Source of the DNA: JBMNNU01 sp050942695
Lineage (GTDB): Bacteria; Chloroflexota; UBA6077
DNA: 23,266 nt
Assembly: GCA_050942695.1 (NCBI GenBank)
Contig: JBMNNU010000012.1
Span: 1 to 23,266, forward strand
Direction of reading: 5' to 3'
Positions 21,318 through 23,266 of this stretch are shown here, piece by piece. Numbering within the stretch: the stretch's first letter is position 1; each line of letters starts with the position of its first letter. Below the pieces are notes generated by a model. That model saw nothing but the letters and a program-made list of their open reading frames with translations, was not told the DNA's origin and made no database searches. A program made the translations under genes and the position numbers.

Positions 21318-22376
21318 GTGGAAACAGTCCGTGACCGATTAGCGAAGGATGAGGAGAGATTATCGCCTCTGGCAGCAAAAGCTCGAACCAGCAGAGGGCG
21401 GGAATTGCTGGAAGAAGAGTGCCCGTGGCGGCTACCATATCAGCGAGATAGGGATAGGATTCTCCACAGTAAAGCCTTCCGGAGGCTGAAACATAAAACC
21501 CAGGTCTTCGTTGCCCCAGCGGGGGACCACTTTAGAACTAGGTTAACCCATACTCTAGAAGTATCCCAAATTGCTCGGACGATAGCTCGAGCGTTACGGC
21601 TGAACGAAGACTTAACCGAGGCGATTGCCCTAGGCCACGACCTGGGCCACACAGCGTTCGGCCACGCAGGTGAAGAGGCGCTAAACGGGTTGATACCTGG
21701 AGGATTTCGCCACAACGAGCAGAGCCTCAGGGTGGTAGAAATCCTGGAAAAGGATGGGCGTGGCCTGAACCTCACCTGGGAGGTACGAGAGGGTATTCTC
21801 TTTCACAGCAAGGTTCGTGAAAGCATTGCAGCCGGAACGGATGGGGTATCCACAACCCTAGAAGGGCAGATCGTTCGCGTTGCAGATAGTATTGCCTACA
21901 TCAATCACGACCTTGAAGATGCAGTTCGGGCAGGGGTGATTGGGGAAGACGATGTGCCGCGGCCGATCGTGATGGCCTTGGGGAGAAGCGGTCGGGAAAG
22001 AATCAACGCCATGGTAGTCGACATAATTACCAACTGTCGAGATGTGGCCGAAGGCCGGCTCCCGGATCACCACACACAGGGTGATCTGGCTATCCGACCC
22101 AGCGCCGAAATGTTGATACACATGGATGCTCTACGGGAGTTCCTTTTCCAGCGTGTGTACCTCTCCGGATACGCTCTCGACCAAGCGCTGAAAGGCAGCT
22201 ATCTGATTGATAGACTGTTCCATTACTTTGTAACGCATCCGGACGAGTTGCCTGAAGAGCTGAGGCTCCGTTCCGCAGAAGAGCCCATCGAGCGATGGGT
22301 AGGGGATTACATCGCCAGCATGACCGATCGCTACGCTATTAAGCTCTACCGAGATCTGTTTATTCCCGAGGGGTGA
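21318..22376 (+). CDS. dgt: Deoxyguanosinetriphosphate triphosphohydrolase-like HD protein
   Basis: HD-superfamily dNTP triphosphohydrolase; characterised relatives split dNTPs to deoxynucleoside and triphosphate and tune dNTP pools. The 352-aa protein carries the metal-binding HD set: His78 in RTRLTHTLEV, His107-Asp108 in GHDLGHTAFGHAGE, and a later Asp in VRVADSIAYINHDLED. RDRDRILHSKAFRRLKHKTQVF is the family's N-terminal signature, and this short form (about 350 aa) is the dGTPase-like type usually found outside Enterobacteria. Its exact substrate cannot be stated. GTG 21318 has GAAGGGA about 7 nt upstream. dnaG starts 8 nt after the stop, a common pairing that links dNTP control to replication. 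Confidence 0.93.
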   Translation: METVRDRLAKDEERLSPLAAKARTSRGRELLEEECPWRLPYQRDRDRILHSKAFRRLKHKTQVFVAPAGDHFRTRLTHTLEVSQIARTIARALRLNEDLTEAIALGHDLGHTAFGHAGEEALNGLIPGGFRHNEQSLRVVEILEKDGRGLNLTWEVREGILFHSKVRESIAAGTDGVSTTLEGQIVRVADSIAYINHDLEDAVRAGVIGEDDVPRPIVMALGRSGRERINAMVVDIITNCRDVAEGRLPDHHTQGDLAIRPSAEMLIHMDALREFLFQRVYLSGYALDQALKGSYLIDRLFHYFVTHPDELPEELRLRSAEEPIERWVGDYIASMTDRYAIKLYRDLFIPEG

Positions 22377-22384
22377 GGGGCATT

Positions 22385-23266
22385 ATGCCCGAAAGTATTG
22401 CCGAAGAGATAAAGGCGCGGCTGGATATTGCCGATATAGTATCCGAGAGGGTACTCCTGAAAAAGGCCGGGAAAAGCCTCAAAGGGCTATGCCCATTCCA
22501 CGTCGAAAAGACGCCTTCGTTCGTCGTCTTTCCGGAAACGGGAAGCTGGCACTGCTTTGGATGCGGCGAAGGAGGGGATATCTTCACCTTTGTTATGCGA
22601 AGCCAGAACGTGGATTTCGCTGAAGCCTTGGCGATCCTGGCAGCAAGGGCGGGGGTGGAGCTACGCTCATCCGAACGGGGGCAGCAGCCCGATGGGGGTG
22701 TGGAGAAGCTTTATGCCGCCAACGAAGCCGCGGCTGCTCATTTTCGATCGATGCTGGCGAGCCCAGCCGGCGCAAGAGCAAGGGAGTATTTGCGGCGGCG
22801 CCAGATCTCAGCGGAGAGCATCGCCGATTTCGAAATAGGCTTTGCTCCTGACTCCGGCGCAGGGCTGGCCCACCATTTGCTGCAACTAGGTTTTAGTAGG
22901 GAGGAGATTCTTCAGGCGGGGCTGGCTGGAGAAAACGAGTCTGGCGCTCTTTATGACCGCTTCCGATCGCGGGTGATCTTCCCGATCCGGGATAATGCCG
23001 GGAGGCTAGTTGGGTTTGGTGGACGGAGCCTCTCTAATGATGCTCAACCAAAATATCTGAACACCCCTCAAACTGCACTATTCGACAAGGGAGGCTGCCT
23101 CTATGCCGTTGATAAAGCAAAAAAGGAGATACGGCAAACGGGTCGCGCTGTGATCGTGGAAGGTTACATGGATGCTCTCATGGCCCACCAGCACGGCTAT
23201 AGAAACGTCGTTGCTTCTCTGGGTACCGCGGTAACCGGCCGGCAGCTTTCGCAGTTGAAACGGTGG
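22385..23266 (+). CDS. dnaG: DNA primase DnaG (partial, runs off the window end)
   Basis: DnaG makes RNA primers at the replication fork. 294 codons are visible and the frame is open at the last base. The N-terminal zinc ribbon has Cys36, His39, Cys57 and Cys60 (CPFHVEKTPSF, then WHCFGCGEGGD). The linker and the RNA polymerase core follow (FEIGFAPDS, YDRFRSRVIFPIRD, GFGGRSL, PKYLNTP, LYAVDKAKKEIR), and the TOPRIM domain begins with VIVEGYMD (Glu259, Asp263). Missing from view are the rest of TOPRIM and the DnaB-binding C-terminal domain. ATG 22385 has GAGGGG about 4 nt upstream. It is 8 nt downstream of the dGTPase gene, probably cotranscribed; rpoD often follows in this gene order. Confidence 0.95.
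   Translation, partial: MPESIAEEIKARLDIADIVSERVLLKKAGKSLKGLCPFHVEKTPSFVVFPETGSWHCFGCGEGGDIFTFVMRSQNVDFAEALAILAARAGVELRSSERGQQPDGGVEKLYAANEAAAAHFRSMLASPAGARAREYLRRRQISAESIADFEIGFAPDSGAGLAHHLLQLGFSREEILQAGLAGENESGALYDRFRSRVIFPIRDNAGRLVGFGGRSLSNDAQPKYLNTPQTALFDKGGCLYAVDKAKKEIRQTGRAVIVEGYMDALMAHQHGYRNVVASLGTAVTGRQLSQLKRW

Noticed and set aside
1..23266. CRISPR array, prophage or defence island
   Set aside because: No regularly spaced repeats, no integrase, transposase, nuclease or phage structural genes; gene content and order are housekeeping throughout.

Overview
The window reads as a housekeeping segment of a bacterial chromosome, most likely from the phylum Chloroflexota. This placement is an inference. 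It rests on the protein flavour (a secreted LGFP-like repeat protein, a two-domain GH57 enzyme beside lysS, GreA with a TVDNAEY tip), a large Bacillus-like SRP RNA, frequent TTG starts, and short extragenic palindromes of a kind common in that phylum. No marker settles the class. Of 19 protein genes, 18 lie on the plus strand; a 5'-truncated view of one secreted protein runs leftward off the window start, and dnaG runs off the right end. No phage, transposase, CRISPR array or tRNA gene was seen.

Layout. (1) 1-381, minus: partial secreted protein, with a divergent promoter pair facing greA. (2) 565-6253: greA, lysS, GH57 amylase-like gene and serS; lysS, GH57 and serS are nearly contiguous and probably one operon. 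(3) 6267-6633: the SRP RNA with its own promoter and a strong terminator. (4) 6779-8598: ksgA and ispE overlap. (5) 8705-10641: a YIP1-like membrane protein and a secreted protein of unknown function, separated by a nested palindromic element. (6) 10811-15595: ybaK, then glmU-prs-CNNM/CBS-cdd, the last four tightly spaced. (7) 15866-21143: trmD, glyS and ppdK, each with its own leader. (8) 21318-23266: dGTPase-like gene and dnaG.

Together the genes cover transcription fidelity (GreA), tRNA charging and proofreading (LysS, SerS, GlyS, YbaK), tRNA and rRNA methylation (TrmD, KsgA), protein export (SRP RNA), precursor supply (IspE, GlmU, Prs, Cdd, PPDK, GH57) and replication (dNTPase, DnaG).

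The coding content is ordinary. The most interesting signals are non-coding. The greA and glyS promoters are each followed, within about 10 nt of the expected transcript start, by a small intrinsic terminator placed before the ribosome binding site. An 8-bp inverted repeat brackets the -35 box of the SRP RNA promoter. Three extragenic palindromes all begin with GTAG and end with CTAC, and one sits in a MITE-like structure with 11-bp flanking direct repeats. The ybaK-glmU gap contains a three-segment switch-like fold. At protein level, GreA carries Asn at the position of the usual catalytic tip Asp, and Prs carries Arg at the usual catalytic Lys.
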